Shown: positions 55,037-62,740 of the stretch, one piece after another | Layout of the letters: the number at the start of each line of letters is the position of its first letter | Position numbering within the stretch: the stretch's first letter is position 1 | NCBI GenBank assembly: GCA_963712815.1 | Contig: CAVQJL010000012.1 | Location: 1 to 64,000, forward strand | From: RPQJ01 sp963712815 | GTDB lineage: Bacteria; Pseudomonadota; Gammaproteobacteria; Steroidobacterales; Steroidobacteraceae | Direction of reading: 5' to 3' | DNA: 64,000 nt | Program-made: the position numbers and the translations under genes | Notes under the pieces: generated by a model | What the model was told of the DNA's origin: nothing | The model's input: the letters and a program-made list of their open reading frames with translations, nothing else | Database searches by the model: none

Positions 55037-56422
55037 TCAGCCGTAGCGTTCGACCAGCAACGCGTACAGGGCGCGCACCGACTGGGGTTCCGCTCCAACA
55101 GGTCGGCCAGGTCGCTCCTTAGGGTTCCAGCCATACAGGTCGACGTGCAGCCAGTCCGGGGTCGCGGTGACGAACCGCCGCAGGAACAAGCCGCCGATGA
55201 TTGCCCCGGCGAAGGTCGATCCCGAGACGTTGTTCAAGTCGGCGATCCGGCTCGAGATCTCGTCGTCGTACCCGCTCCACAAAGGCATGGGCCAGAGCGG
55301 GTCCGCCTGTTTGCGGCCGTGGCGCCGGGCCGCATCGACGGTTTCATCGCGGGTGCCGAAAAGCGCGGGCAGCTCGGCTCCGAGCGCGGTACGTGCGGCC
55401 CCGGTCAGCGTGGCCAGGTCGATGAGCAGGTCAGGCCTCTCGGCATCGGCCGCGGCCAGCGCATCCGCCAGTACCAGGCGGCCCTCGGCATCGGTATTGC
55501 CGACCTCCACCGTGACGCCCTTGCGGGTGCGCAGCACGTCGCCCGGGCGGTAGGCGTTGCCGGAGACGGCGTTCTCGACGGCCGGCACCAGCACGCGCAA
55601 GCGCACCGGCAGCTGGCTTTCCATGATCACGCGAGCCAGTGCGAGCGCGCAGGCGGCGCCGCCCATGTCCTTCTTCATCAGCAGCATGCCCGCCGCCGGC
55701 TTGAGGTCGAGCCCGCCCGTGTCGAAACAGACGCCCTTGCCGACGAGCGTCACCTTAGGGGCGCTGGCATCGCCCCAGGTGAAGTCGAGCAGCCGCGGCG
55801 CAGAAGCCGAAGCCTGGCCAACCGCGTGGATGGCCGGGAAGCCCTCGCGCAAGGCGTCGCCCATGATGATGTTGCCGCGCGCGCCGAGGCGGACCGCCAT
55901 CGCGAGCGCGTCCTCCGCCAGACTCTCCGGATCCAGGTCGGCAGCCGGCAGGTTGATCAGGTCGCGCGCCATCGCTAGCGCCGCCGCCATGTGGCGCACG
56001 TGCGCCATGTCCGCGAGTTGCGGCGGCACGAGCAGCGCACCGGCAGCCGCACGCGGCTTGCTGCGATACCGCTCGAAGCGGTAGCTGCCGTGCGCCCAGC
56101 CGAGCGCCGCCGCGGTCGCCGCGTGCATCGCAAGCGGCGTCTCGATGCGCCAGGCGCCGCCGGGCAGGCGGTCCACCGCGCCGGCGAGATGCCAGGGCTC
56201 GAGTTCCTCGAGCGAGTCGAGCGAGCCCAGCCCGAGCACGGCTGCTCCTGCTGCGCCGGCTGCATCGGCGAGACAGGCGACCTGGTGACGATCGGCGCGA
56301 AAGTTGAGTGCGGCGAGCCACGCCCGTTCTACCGGGCTGCGCGAAGCGAGCCACGACTCGAGGTCGCCCTCGGCGACCAGCCAGAGCGGCCGTGCGGCCG
56401 CGACGTCACGATCTTCGAACAT
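55037..56422 (-). CDS. M17-family leucyl aminopeptidase
   Basis: A two-metal cytosolic aminopeptidase that releases amino-terminal residues, often leucine. The 461-residue product has the M17 catalytic domain: VTLVGKGVCFDTGGLDLKP with metal Lys and Asp, MKKDMGGAACALAL, VENAVSGNAYRPGDVL, the signature NTDAEGRLVLADAL, and the late DLYGWNPKERPGR. The amino-terminal domain is less conserved, as usual. The ATG is at 56422 (MFEDRDVAAARPLW). It is divergent from the ilv-leu operon and its leucine leader; the intergenic region carries the operon's promoter and attenuator. Confidence 0.93.
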   Translation of the reverse strand: MFEDRDVAAARPLWLVAEGDLESWLASRSPVERAWLAALNFRADRHQVACLADAAGAAGAAVLGLGSLDSLEELEPWHLAGAVDRLPGGAWRIETPLAMHAATAAALGWAHGSYRFERYRSKPRAAAGALLVPPQLADMAHVRHMAAALAMARDLINLPAADLDPESLAEDALAMAVRLGARGNIIMGDALREGFPAIHAVGQASASAPRLLDFTWGDASAPKVTLVGKGVCFDTGGLDLKPAAGMLLMKKDMGGAACALALARVIMESQLPVRLRVLVPAVENAVSGNAYRPGDVLRTRKGVTVEVGNTDAEGRLVLADALAAADAERPDLLIDLATLTGAARTALGAELPALFGTRDETVDAARRHGRKQADPLWPMPLWSGYDDEISSRIADLNNVSGSTFAGAIIGGLFLRRFVTATPDWLHVDLYGWNPKERPGRPVGAEPQSVRALYALLVERYG

Positions 56423-56461
56423 GGTGCCGACAGCTTAGCCGAAGTTCTTTTTGCAGTGCGG

Positions 56462-56491
56462 TTGACAATGGGTTTGGCGCTATGTTGCTAT
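56462..56491 (+). promoter_or_regulatory. Promoter of the ilvC-leuACDB operon
   Basis: A perfect -35 TTGACA (56462-56467) is followed after 18 bp by a weak -10 TGCTAT (56486-56491). Transcription would begin about three bases before the first ATG of the leader peptide at 56501. It lies in the gap divergent from the aminopeptidase gene. Confidence 0.6.
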
Positions 56492-56500
56492 CGTCCGGTC

Positions 56501-56641
56501 ATGCCGACCCTAGCAAGCAGGCTCACGATGGCGCTCGAAAGCCCGATGGCTACCCGTGGTTCCACCGCCGCCCTTCGGGCCGGCCTGCTTCTCGACCTGC
56601 TCGCGCTGCTTCCCCCCGGGAGGTGCGGGGCCCCGGGCTGA
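56501..56641 (+). CDS. Leucine-rich leader peptide of the ilv-leu attenuator
   Basis: A 46-codon reading frame (MPTLASRLTMALESP, then onward) ends just before a terminator and encodes LLLDLLALL at residues 29-37, seven Leu in nine codons (56585-56611, CTG/CTT/CTC). Such runs are the control codons of leu/ilv attenuators: ribosome stalling at low leucyl-tRNA changes the downstream RNA fold. In-frame ATGs at 56501, 56528 and 56546 could each start it; none has a strong Shine-Dalgarno. The promoter position makes 56501 nearly leaderless. The codons just before the run (AALRAG) and after (PPGRCGAPG) place the stop at 56639-56641, overlapping the antiterminator strand. No protein homologue would be expected. 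Confidence 0.78.
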   Translation: MPTLASRLTMALESPMATRGSTAALRAGLLLDLLALLPPGRCGAPG

Positions 56642-56704
56642 AGGCGCAAAGGCGCAGACGGACACCAGGAACCCCGCACCGGACTCGCGCCGGGCGGGGT
56701 TTTT
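56622..56704 (+). promoter_or_regulatory. Transcription attenuator: antiterminator and intrinsic terminator
   Basis: The terminator pairs AACCCCGC (56670-56677) and CCGG (56679-56682) with CCGG (56690-56693) and GCGGGGTT (56694-56701), one bulged A, followed by T residues to 56704. Upstream, GGTGCGGGG (56622-56630) is exactly complementary to CCCCGCACC (56672-56680), the terminator's left arm, so a 9-bp perfect antiterminator can form instead. A C-rich segment at 56612-56617 inside the leader ORF can in turn pair with GCGGGG, giving the protector hairpin. Together with the Leu codons this is a complete ribosome-mediated attenuator 48 bases before ilvC. Confidence 0.8.
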
Positions 56705-56751
56705 CGTTTTCCAGGACCACATCGTTGACCGACTCGAGGAGTTTCTTACTT

Positions 56752-57744
56752 ATGCGTGCCTACTCGAAGAAAGACGTGGACAAGAAGGCCCTGAAGGGCG
56801 CCCGGCTTGCGGTGCTCGGCTATGGCAGCCAGGGTCGCGCACATGCGCTGAACCTGCGGGATTCCGGCTTCGACGTCGTCGTGGGCAACCGCCGCGGCGG
56901 CCAGGGCTGGAAAAGAGCCAGGAAGGACGGTTTCAAGGTCGCCGAGCCCGCCAAGGCGGTCGAGGGCGCGACTCTCGTGGCACTGCTCGCGCCGGACCTC
57001 GCCCAGCCGGGCCTCTACGAGGAGATCGAGCAGGCGCTGCCGATCGGCGCCGCGATCCTGTTCGCGCACGGCTTCAACATCCACTTCGGGCAGATCAAGC
57101 CGCGCAAGGACCTCGACGTGGTATTGATCGCGCCCAAGGGCCCGGGCGATCTCGTGCGCCGCCAGTACGAGCAGGGCCGCGGCGTGCCTTGCCTGATCGC
57201 GGTCGCGCAGGACGCGACCGGCAAGGCGCAGGCGCGCGCCCTCGCCTATGCCGACGGCATCGGCGGCACTCGCGCCGGAGTCATCGAGACGACCTTCGCC
57301 GAGGAGACCGAGACCGACCTGTTCGGGGAGCAGGCCGTGCTCTGCGGCGGCGCGACCGAGCTGGTGCTGAAGGGCTTCGAGACCCTCGTCGAGGCCGGCT
57401 ACCAGCCCGAAGTTGCCTACTACGAGTGCCTGCATGAGTTGAAGCTGATCGTCGACCTGCTGCACGAGGGCGGCATCGCCAAGATGCACCGCTTCATCTC
57501 GGAGACCGCCAAGTACGGCGACCTCACCCGCGGTCCCCGCGTGGTCAATGCCGAGACCAAGAAGGAGATGAAGAAGATCCTCACGGAAGTCCAGGACGGT
57601 ACGTTCGCGCGGCAGTGGATCCGCGAGAACAAGACCGGCCGAAGGAAGTACGACGCGCTGATGAAGAAGGATCTCACGCATCCAATCGAGAAAGTGGGCG
57701 TGGAGTTGCGCGCCCGCATGCCATGGTTGAACGAAGGCCGCTGA
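56752..57744 (+). CDS. ilvC: Ketol-acid reductoisomerase, class I
   Basis: It converts acetolactate and acetohydroxybutyrate to dihydroxy-acids in valine, leucine and isoleucine synthesis. The 330-residue product is the short class I form. It shows the NADPH-binding GYGSQGRAHALNLRDSG, then VVVGNRRGG, LIAPKGPGDLVRRQYEQG, the metal Asp/Glu in EETETDLFGEQAVLCGG and YYECLHELKLIVDL, and SETAKYGDLTRGPRV. It starts with ATG 56752 behind GAGGAG about ten bases upstream, 48 bases after the attenuator. It is the first structural gene of ilvC-leuA-leuC-leuD-leuB and so under leucine-responsive control. Confidence 0.97.
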   Translation: MRAYSKKDVDKKALKGARLAVLGYGSQGRAHALNLRDSGFDVVVGNRRGGQGWKRARKDGFKVAEPAKAVEGATLVALLAPDLAQPGLYEEIEQALPIGAAILFAHGFNIHFGQIKPRKDLDVVLIAPKGPGDLVRRQYEQGRGVPCLIAVAQDATGKAQARALAYADGIGGTRAGVIETTFAEETETDLFGEQAVLCGGATELVLKGFETLVEAGYQPEVAYYECLHELKLIVDLLHEGGIAKMHRFISETAKYGDLTRGPRVVNAETKKEMKKILTEVQDGTFARQWIRENKTGRRKYDALMKKDLTHPIEKVGVELRARMPWLNEGR

Positions 57745-57763
57745 GACAGACGAGGTGACACCC

Positions 57764-59344
57764 ATGCCCACGCCCGACCCGAACCGCGTCCTGATCTTCG
57801 ACACGACGCTGCGCGACGGCGAGCAGTCGCCCGGCTGCAGCATGACGCAGCCCGAGAAGCTGCGGGTCGCCCGCGCGCTGGCCGAACTGGGTGTGGACGT
57901 CATCGAGGCGGGCTTCCCGGCCGCCTCGCGCGGCGACTGGGACGCCGTGCGGGAAATTGCCCGCGAGGTGCGCGGCCCCGTCATCGCCGGTCTCGCGCGT
58001 TGCAATCGCGAGGACATAGACAAGGCCTGGAGCGCCGTGCGCGAGGCCGGGCGGCCGAGGCTGCACGTGTTCCTCGCCACCAGCGCGATCCATCGCGAGC
58101 ACAAGCTCGGCATGGCCAAGGAGCAGATCATCCACACGGCCGTGGAGGGGGTTCGTTACGCGCGCAGCCTGTGCCCCGACGTGGAGTTCTCGCCCGAAGA
58201 CGCATCGCGCACCGAGCTCGATTTCCTGCGCGAGGTGGTCGAGGCGGTGATCGAGGCCGGGGCGACGACCATCAACGTTCCGGACACCGTCGGCTACACG
58301 GTCCCGGAGGAGTTCCACGAGGTATTCGATTACCTCAAGAAGAACGTGCGGGGTGCCGAGCGCGTCACCTTCAGCGTCCACTGTCACGACGATCTCGGCA
58401 TGGCGGTCGCCAACAGCCTCGCTGCCGTGCGCGCCGGTGCCCGGCAGGTCGAGTGCACCATCAACGGAATCGGCGAGCGCGCGGGCAACTGCTCGCTCGA
58501 GGAGATCGTGATGGCGCTCAAGACCCGCGAGTCGCTGTTCGGCCTGCACACGGGCGTGGACACGAAGCGCCTCTTTCCCACGAGCCGTTTGCTGTCGAGC
58601 ATCACGGGCATGCCGATCCCGCGCAACAAGGCCGTGGTCGGCGAGAACGCGTTCGCCCACGAGTCGGGCATCCACCAGCACGGCATGCTCAAGCACCACT
58701 CCACCTACGAGATCATGCGACCCGAGGACGTGGGCCTGTCGCGAACCCACCTCGTGCTCGGCAAGCACAGCGGCCGGGCGGCGCTGCGCGAGCGCATCAA
58801 GGAACTGGGATTCGAGCTCTCCGACGCCGAACTCGCGCGCGTGTTCGAGGACTTCAAGTCGCTCGCCGACAAGAAGAAGGAAATGTTCGACGGCGACATC
58901 GAGGCGCTGGTGCTGAAGGCCGAGTTCGGCGCGAGCGGTCCCTGGCACCTCGAGAGCCTGCACGCCGTCAGCGACTCGGCCGCGACCGCCACGGCGCGCG
59001 TCGGGCTGCGCAACGGCGACGGCCGCATGCTGGTGCAGGAAGCGACGGGCGACGGCCCGGTCGACGCGGCGTTCAAGGCCATCGAGGCCGCCACCGGCGT
59101 GCCGGTCACGCTGCGCAAGTTCGAGGTTCGCAGCGTCACCATGGGCGAGGACGCGCAGGGCGAAGCCGTGGTGACGGTCGCGTGCAACGGCCGCTCCTAT
59201 CGCGGCTCGAGCGTGACCACCGACATCGTCGAGTCCGGCGTGCGCGCCTTTCTCGAGGTCGTGAACCAGATCGAGTCCATGCGGGCGACCATGGCGCGAG
59301 CCGAGCAGCGCAGCCCCGAGGCGGAAGACGCCTCGATCATCTGA
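57764..59344 (+). CDS. leuA: 2-isopropylmalate synthase
   Basis: The first committed, leucine-feedback-inhibited step of leucine synthesis, joining acetyl-CoA and 2-ketoisovalerate. The 526-residue product has DTTLRDGEQSPGCSM, SEDASRTE-type SPEDASRTELDFL, VPDTVGYTVPEE, metal HCHDD in SVHCHDDLGMAVAN, GIGERAGNCSLEE and the regulatory LeuA dimer domain at the end. ATG 57764 (AGGTG six bases upstream) is preferred over an in-frame GTG at 57755. It follows ilvC by 19 bases. An additional carboxy-terminal tail (AEQRSPEAEDASII) is unremarkable. Confidence 0.97.
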   Translation: MPTPDPNRVLIFDTTLRDGEQSPGCSMTQPEKLRVARALAELGVDVIEAGFPAASRGDWDAVREIAREVRGPVIAGLARCNREDIDKAWSAVREAGRPRLHVFLATSAIHREHKLGMAKEQIIHTAVEGVRYARSLCPDVEFSPEDASRTELDFLREVVEAVIEAGATTINVPDTVGYTVPEEFHEVFDYLKKNVRGAERVTFSVHCHDDLGMAVANSLAAVRAGARQVECTINGIGERAGNCSLEEIVMALKTRESLFGLHTGVDTKRLFPTSRLLSSITGMPIPRNKAVVGENAFAHESGIHQHGMLKHHSTYEIMRPEDVGLSRTHLVLGKHSGRAALRERIKELGFELSDAELARVFEDFKSLADKKKEMFDGDIEALVLKAEFGASGPWHLESLHAVSDSAATATARVGLRNGDGRMLVQEATGDGPVDAAFKAIEAATGVPVTLRKFEVRSVTMGEDAQGEAVVTVACNGRSYRGSSVTTDIVESGVRAFLEVVNQIESMRATMARAEQRSPEAEDASII

Positions 59345-59370
59345 GCGACCGCAGGAGCATCGGAACACGC

Positions 59371-60774
59371 ATGACCGCGAAGACCCTGTTCGAGAAGGTC
59401 TGGGAGCGGCACGTCGTCGTGCCGGAGACCGCCGAGACGCCCGCCATCCTGTACGTCGACCTGCACCTCACGCACGAGGTCACCTCGCCCCAGGCGTTCT
59501 CGGTGCTGCGCGCCCGCGGCCTGAAGGTTCGCCGGCCGGACCGCACGCTCGTGACCATGGACCATTCGACCCCGACCGACACGGCCCAGATCTTCGGCGG
59601 CGTGCCGATCGCGCTCGAGTCCGCTGCCGCGCAGATCCGCCAGCTGGAGACGAACTGCGAGGAATTCGGCCTCGAGCTCATCGGCCTCAGGGACGACCGC
59701 CGGGGCATCGTGCACATCATCGGACCGGAATCCGGGGCGACGCAGCCCGGCAAGACCATCGTCTGCGGCGACAGCCACACCAGCACCCACGGGGCCTTCG
59801 GCGCCCTCGCCTTCGGCATCGGGACCACGGAGGTGGGCTACGTGCTCGCCACGCAGTGCCTGCTGCAGCGCCGGCCCAGGACCCTGGCGATCGAGGCCAA
59901 CGCCCGCCTTTCGCCGGGGGTTTCGGCCAAGGACCTGGTGCTGGCGATCATCGGTCGCATCGGCGTCAACGGCGGCACCGGCCACGTGATCGAGTACCGC
60001 GGTCCTGCCATCGAGGCCCTGTCGATGGACGGGCGGATGACGATCTGCAACATGTCCATCGAGGCCGGTGCGCGCGCCGGCATGATTGCGCCCGACGACA
60101 CCACGTTCGCCTACCTGCGGGGTCGCCCGCGCGCCCCGCAGGGCGCGGCCTGGGAGCGAGCCGTTGCCGACTGGCGCGGCCTGGCCACGGACGATGGCGC
60201 GGCGTTCGACCGCACGGTGTCGATCGACGCGTCCGCAGTCGAGCCGATGATCACTTACGGCACGAATCCCGGCATGGTCGCACCGGTGTCGGGCCAGGTT
60301 CCGCAGCGCCCCGGGGACGCGGTCTTCGCTCGCTCGCTTGCTTACATGGGCCTCTCACCGGGCGAGCGGCTGCGCGACAAGCCGTTGCAGGTCGTCTTCA
60401 TCGGCAGCTGCACCAACGCCCGCCTCTCTGACCTCGCGGATGCGGCGCAGGTGCTCGCCGGAAGAAAGGTGGCGCCCGGCTTGCGTATGCTCGTGGTGCC
60501 GGGTTCGCAGCAGATCAAGCGGCAGGCCGAGGAACTCGGCTACGCGCGTACGTTCGTCGAGGCGGGCGCCGAATGGCGCGAGTCCGGCTGCTCGATGTGC
60601 CTCGGGATGAACGGCGACACGGTGCCGCAGGGCCAGTACTGCCTCAGCACCAGCAACCGCAATTTCGAGGGCCGGCAGGGCGTTGGGGCGCGCACGCTCC
60701 TGGCGAGCCCCGCAACCGCCGCGGCAAGCGCAGTGCGCGGCTGCGTGACCGACCCGCGCGAGTTCCTGAACTGA
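59371..60774 (+). CDS. leuC: 3-isopropylmalate dehydratase, large subunit
   Basis: With LeuD it isomerises 2- to 3-isopropylmalate. The 467-residue product belongs to the aconitase superfamily: TLFEKVWERHVV, DLHLTHEVTSPQAF, MDHSTPT, CGDSHTSTHGAFG, and 4Fe-4S ligands in GSCTNARLSD and ESGCSMCLGMN, ending NRNFEGRQGVGARTLL. The ATG at 59371 lies 26 bases after leuA, with GGAG upstream. LeuD follows after seven bases. Confidence 0.97.
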   Translation: MTAKTLFEKVWERHVVVPETAETPAILYVDLHLTHEVTSPQAFSVLRARGLKVRRPDRTLVTMDHSTPTDTAQIFGGVPIALESAAAQIRQLETNCEEFGLELIGLRDDRRGIVHIIGPESGATQPGKTIVCGDSHTSTHGAFGALAFGIGTTEVGYVLATQCLLQRRPRTLAIEANARLSPGVSAKDLVLAIIGRIGVNGGTGHVIEYRGPAIEALSMDGRMTICNMSIEAGARAGMIAPDDTTFAYLRGRPRAPQGAAWERAVADWRGLATDDGAAFDRTVSIDASAVEPMITYGTNPGMVAPVSGQVPQRPGDAVFARSLAYMGLSPGERLRDKPLQVVFIGSCTNARLSDLADAAQVLAGRKVAPGLRMLVVPGSQQIKRQAEELGYARTFVEAGAEWRESGCSMCLGMNGDTVPQGQYCLSTSNRNFEGRQGVGARTLLASPATAAASAVRGCVTDPREFLN

Positions 60775-60781
60775 GGACGAC

Positions 60782-61357
60782 ATGGATCCGATCACCCGAT
60801 TCCGCTCGCGCACGGTCGTGATGCCGTCGAGCAACATCGACACCGACCAGATCATTCCGGCGCGCTTCCTCACCACCACGACCCGCGAGGGCCTCGGCGC
60901 CGCGCTCTTCGCGGACTGGCGCTACGGCGAGGACGGCGCGCCACGGGCCGACTTCGTGCTGAACCAGCCGGAAGCTCGCGGCTGCGCGATCCTGGTCGCC
61001 GGTCGGAACATCGGTTGCGGGTCCTCGCGCGAGCACGCCCCGTGGGCCCTGCTCGACTACGGCTTCCGTGCAGTGATCAGCACGGAGATCGCCGACATCT
61101 TCCGCAGCAACAGCCTCAAGAACGGGCTGCTACCCATCGTCGTGGACGAGGCCACGCACGAATGGCTGACTGCGAACCCCGGCGCCGAGCTCGAGATCGA
61201 CCTGCCGGCCGCCACGGTTCGCCTCCCCGATGGACGGGCGGCGACCTTCCCCATCGAGGCGTTCGCGCGCTATTGCCTGATGAACGGAGTGGACGAGCTG
61301 GGGTACCTGCTGAGCAAGGCGGATGCCATCGACGCCCATGAGCGGCGCGCCGGATGA
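60782..61357 (+). CDS. leuD: 3-isopropylmalate dehydratase, small subunit
   Basis: The swivelling-domain subunit that completes isopropylmalate isomerase with LeuC. The 191-residue product has NIDTDQIIPARFL, GCGSSREHAPWALLDYGF and ADIFRSNSLKNGLLPI, all typical of LeuD. It starts seven bases after leuC and its TGA overlaps the leuB ATG (ATGA), indicating coupled translation. Confidence 0.97.
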   Translation: MDPITRFRSRTVVMPSSNIDTDQIIPARFLTTTTREGLGAALFADWRYGEDGAPRADFVLNQPEARGCAILVAGRNIGCGSSREHAPWALLDYGFRAVISTEIADIFRSNSLKNGLLPIVVDEATHEWLTANPGAELEIDLPAATVRLPDGRAATFPIEAFARYCLMNGVDELGYLLSKADAIDAHERRAG

Positions 61358-62424
61358 AGGCGCGAATCGCCGTGCTGGGGGGCGACGGCATCGGCCCCGA
61401 GGTCACCGCCGAGGCGGTCCGCGTGCTCGAGTCCGTGGGGTCGAGGTTCGGTCACGAGTTTGAGTTCGTGGAAGCGTTGATCGGCGGCGCCGCGATCGAC
61501 GCCTCGGGCTCTCCCCTTCCGTCGCGCACCATCGACGCGTGCCGGTCCAGCGACGGCGTGCTGCTCGGTGCCGTGGGCGGTCCGCAGTGGTCCGACCCGT
61601 CGGCTCGCATCCGGCCCGAGCAGGGACTGCTCGAACTGCGGCGGGTGCTCGGCCTGTTCGCGAACCTTCGCCCCGTTCGCACGCTGCCCGACATGCTCGA
61701 TGCCTCCCCGTTGCGGCCGGAGGTGATCGCGGGCGTCGACATCATGGTGGTGCGCGAACTGACCGGCGGCATCTACTTCGGCCGCAAGAGTCGCACGGCG
61801 CACGAAGCCGAAGACGTGTGCAGCTACTCGGCGCCGGAGATCGAACGGGTGACGCGCGTTGCCGGGCGCCTGGCAATGGAGCGCCGCCGGCGCATCGTGT
61901 CGGTGGACAAGGCCAACGTGCTGGAAACCTCGCGCCTGTGGCGCACCGTGGTCGAGCGCGTGCTCCGCGAGGAATTTCCCGAGGTCCGGCTCGAGCACAT
62001 GCTGGTCGACGCTGCCGCAATGCACCTGCTGCGGCGGCCGACGAGCTTCGACGTGCTCCTCACCGAGAACATGTTCGGTGACATCCTCACGGACGAGGCC
62101 TCGATGCTGGTCGGCTCCCTGGGCTTGCTGCCGTCAGCCTCGCTCGGGGCGGATCGTGTGGGCCTCTACGAGCCGATTCACGGCTCGGCGCCCGACATCG
62201 CCGGCCGCGGCATCGCGAATCCTATCGGCACGATCCTGAGCGGCGCGCTGCTGCTGCGATACTCGCTCGGTCTGACGGCAGAGGCCGAAGCCGTCGAAAC
62301 GGCGGTCGCGGGCGCCCTCGCCTCTGGCGTCCGAACGGCCGACATTGCCTCGCCCGGCCAGGGTTCCGCGGGTTCCGGCGCAGCCACCGATGCCGTAATT
62401 GCCTGTCTTTTCTCAGAAAAATAG
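61354..62424 (+). CDS. leuB: 3-isopropylmalate dehydrogenase
   Basis: It oxidatively decarboxylates 3-isopropylmalate to 2-ketoisocaproate, the leucine precursor, using NAD. The 356-residue product shows LGGDGIGPEV, the substrate-binding LRRVLGLFANLRPVR, VVRELTGGIYFG, VDKANVLETSRLWR, and the NAD site EPIHGSAPDIAGRGIANP, where the acidic Asp of the NAD-type enzyme is present. It is the last gene of the operon. A palindrome begins immediately after its stop codon. Confidence 0.97.
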   Translation: MKARIAVLGGDGIGPEVTAEAVRVLESVGSRFGHEFEFVEALIGGAAIDASGSPLPSRTIDACRSSDGVLLGAVGGPQWSDPSARIRPEQGLLELRRVLGLFANLRPVRTLPDMLDASPLRPEVIAGVDIMVVRELTGGIYFGRKSRTAHEAEDVCSYSAPEIERVTRVAGRLAMERRRRIVSVDKANVLETSRLWRTVVERVLREEFPEVRLEHMLVDAAAMHLLRRPTSFDVLLTENMFGDILTDEASMLVGSLGLLPSASLGADRVGLYEPIHGSAPDIAGRGIANPIGTILSGALLLRYSLGLTAEAEAVETAVAGALASGVRTADIASPGQGSAGSGAATDAVIACLFSEK

Positions 62425-62447
62425 TTTATGTAATTCAATTACATAAA
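62425..62447. promoter_or_regulatory. 23-bp perfect palindrome, candidate operator for modAB
   Basis: Two exact 11-base arms, TTTATGTAATT and AATTACATAAA, flank a single C directly after the leuB stop. The outer parts (TTATGT and ACATAA) resemble the half-sites of known ModE operators, though the central spacing here is nine rather than about eight. A -10-like TATAAA at 62467-62472 lies 19 bp after the palindrome, which would overlap the -35 region of that promoter. Being AT-rich, it is unlikely to be an intrinsic terminator. Confidence 0.5.
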
Positions 62448-62556
62448 GGACTATCAAGCTGGGACTTATAAAGATTGGACGACCTGGATCCAGACCCTGG
62501 TAACCAGGCCGAAAAGACGCTTTCAACCCGCGGAAACCCGGCGCTATACTCCGTCC

Positions 62557-62712
62557 CCCTCGAGCAGCGGTCGCGCCAGATTACCGTCAGCTCGTCGGTG
62601 TGGATCAAGGTCGAGTGATGAGGACTTGAGTCGGGTTAGTCTTTGCCTCACGGATTGAGGCAACTCGGGTCCCGTCCCGGAAGGCCGGCTTCAACGCCGG
62701 CCTTCTTTTTTT
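62557..62712 (+). ncRNA. Candidate structured leader or small RNA upstream of modA
   Basis: The 316 bp between leuB and modA hold no protein gene. A TATACT at 62545-62550 with a weak TTTCAA 18 bp upstream could start a transcript near 62557. It would contain a hairpin GCCTCA-CGGAT-TGAGGC (62645-62661, GGA in the loop), flanked by GAGT and ACTC that can extend the stem, and end in a strong terminator at 62681-62712. It may be an independent small RNA or a leader of modAB whose terminator is regulated. I could not match it to a known riboswitch by eye. Confidence 0.42.
62681..62712 (+). terminator. Intrinsic terminator upstream of modA
   Basis: A 9-bp perfect stem (AAGGCCGGC, loop TTCAAC, GCCGGCCTT) is followed by C and seven T residues. 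It ends 28 bases before the modA ATG, so modAB transcription from any promoter upstream must pass it. Confidence 0.87.
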
Positions 62713-62740
62713 GGGCCACCAACGCGCGACTTCACCAGTG

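Noticed and set aside
62557..62712. CsrA/RsmA-sponge small RNA (several GGA motifs, one in a hairpin loop)
   Set aside because: Only about four GGA occur in 150 GC-rich bases, close to chance, and only one sits in a clear loop; kept as an unassigned candidate RNA instead.
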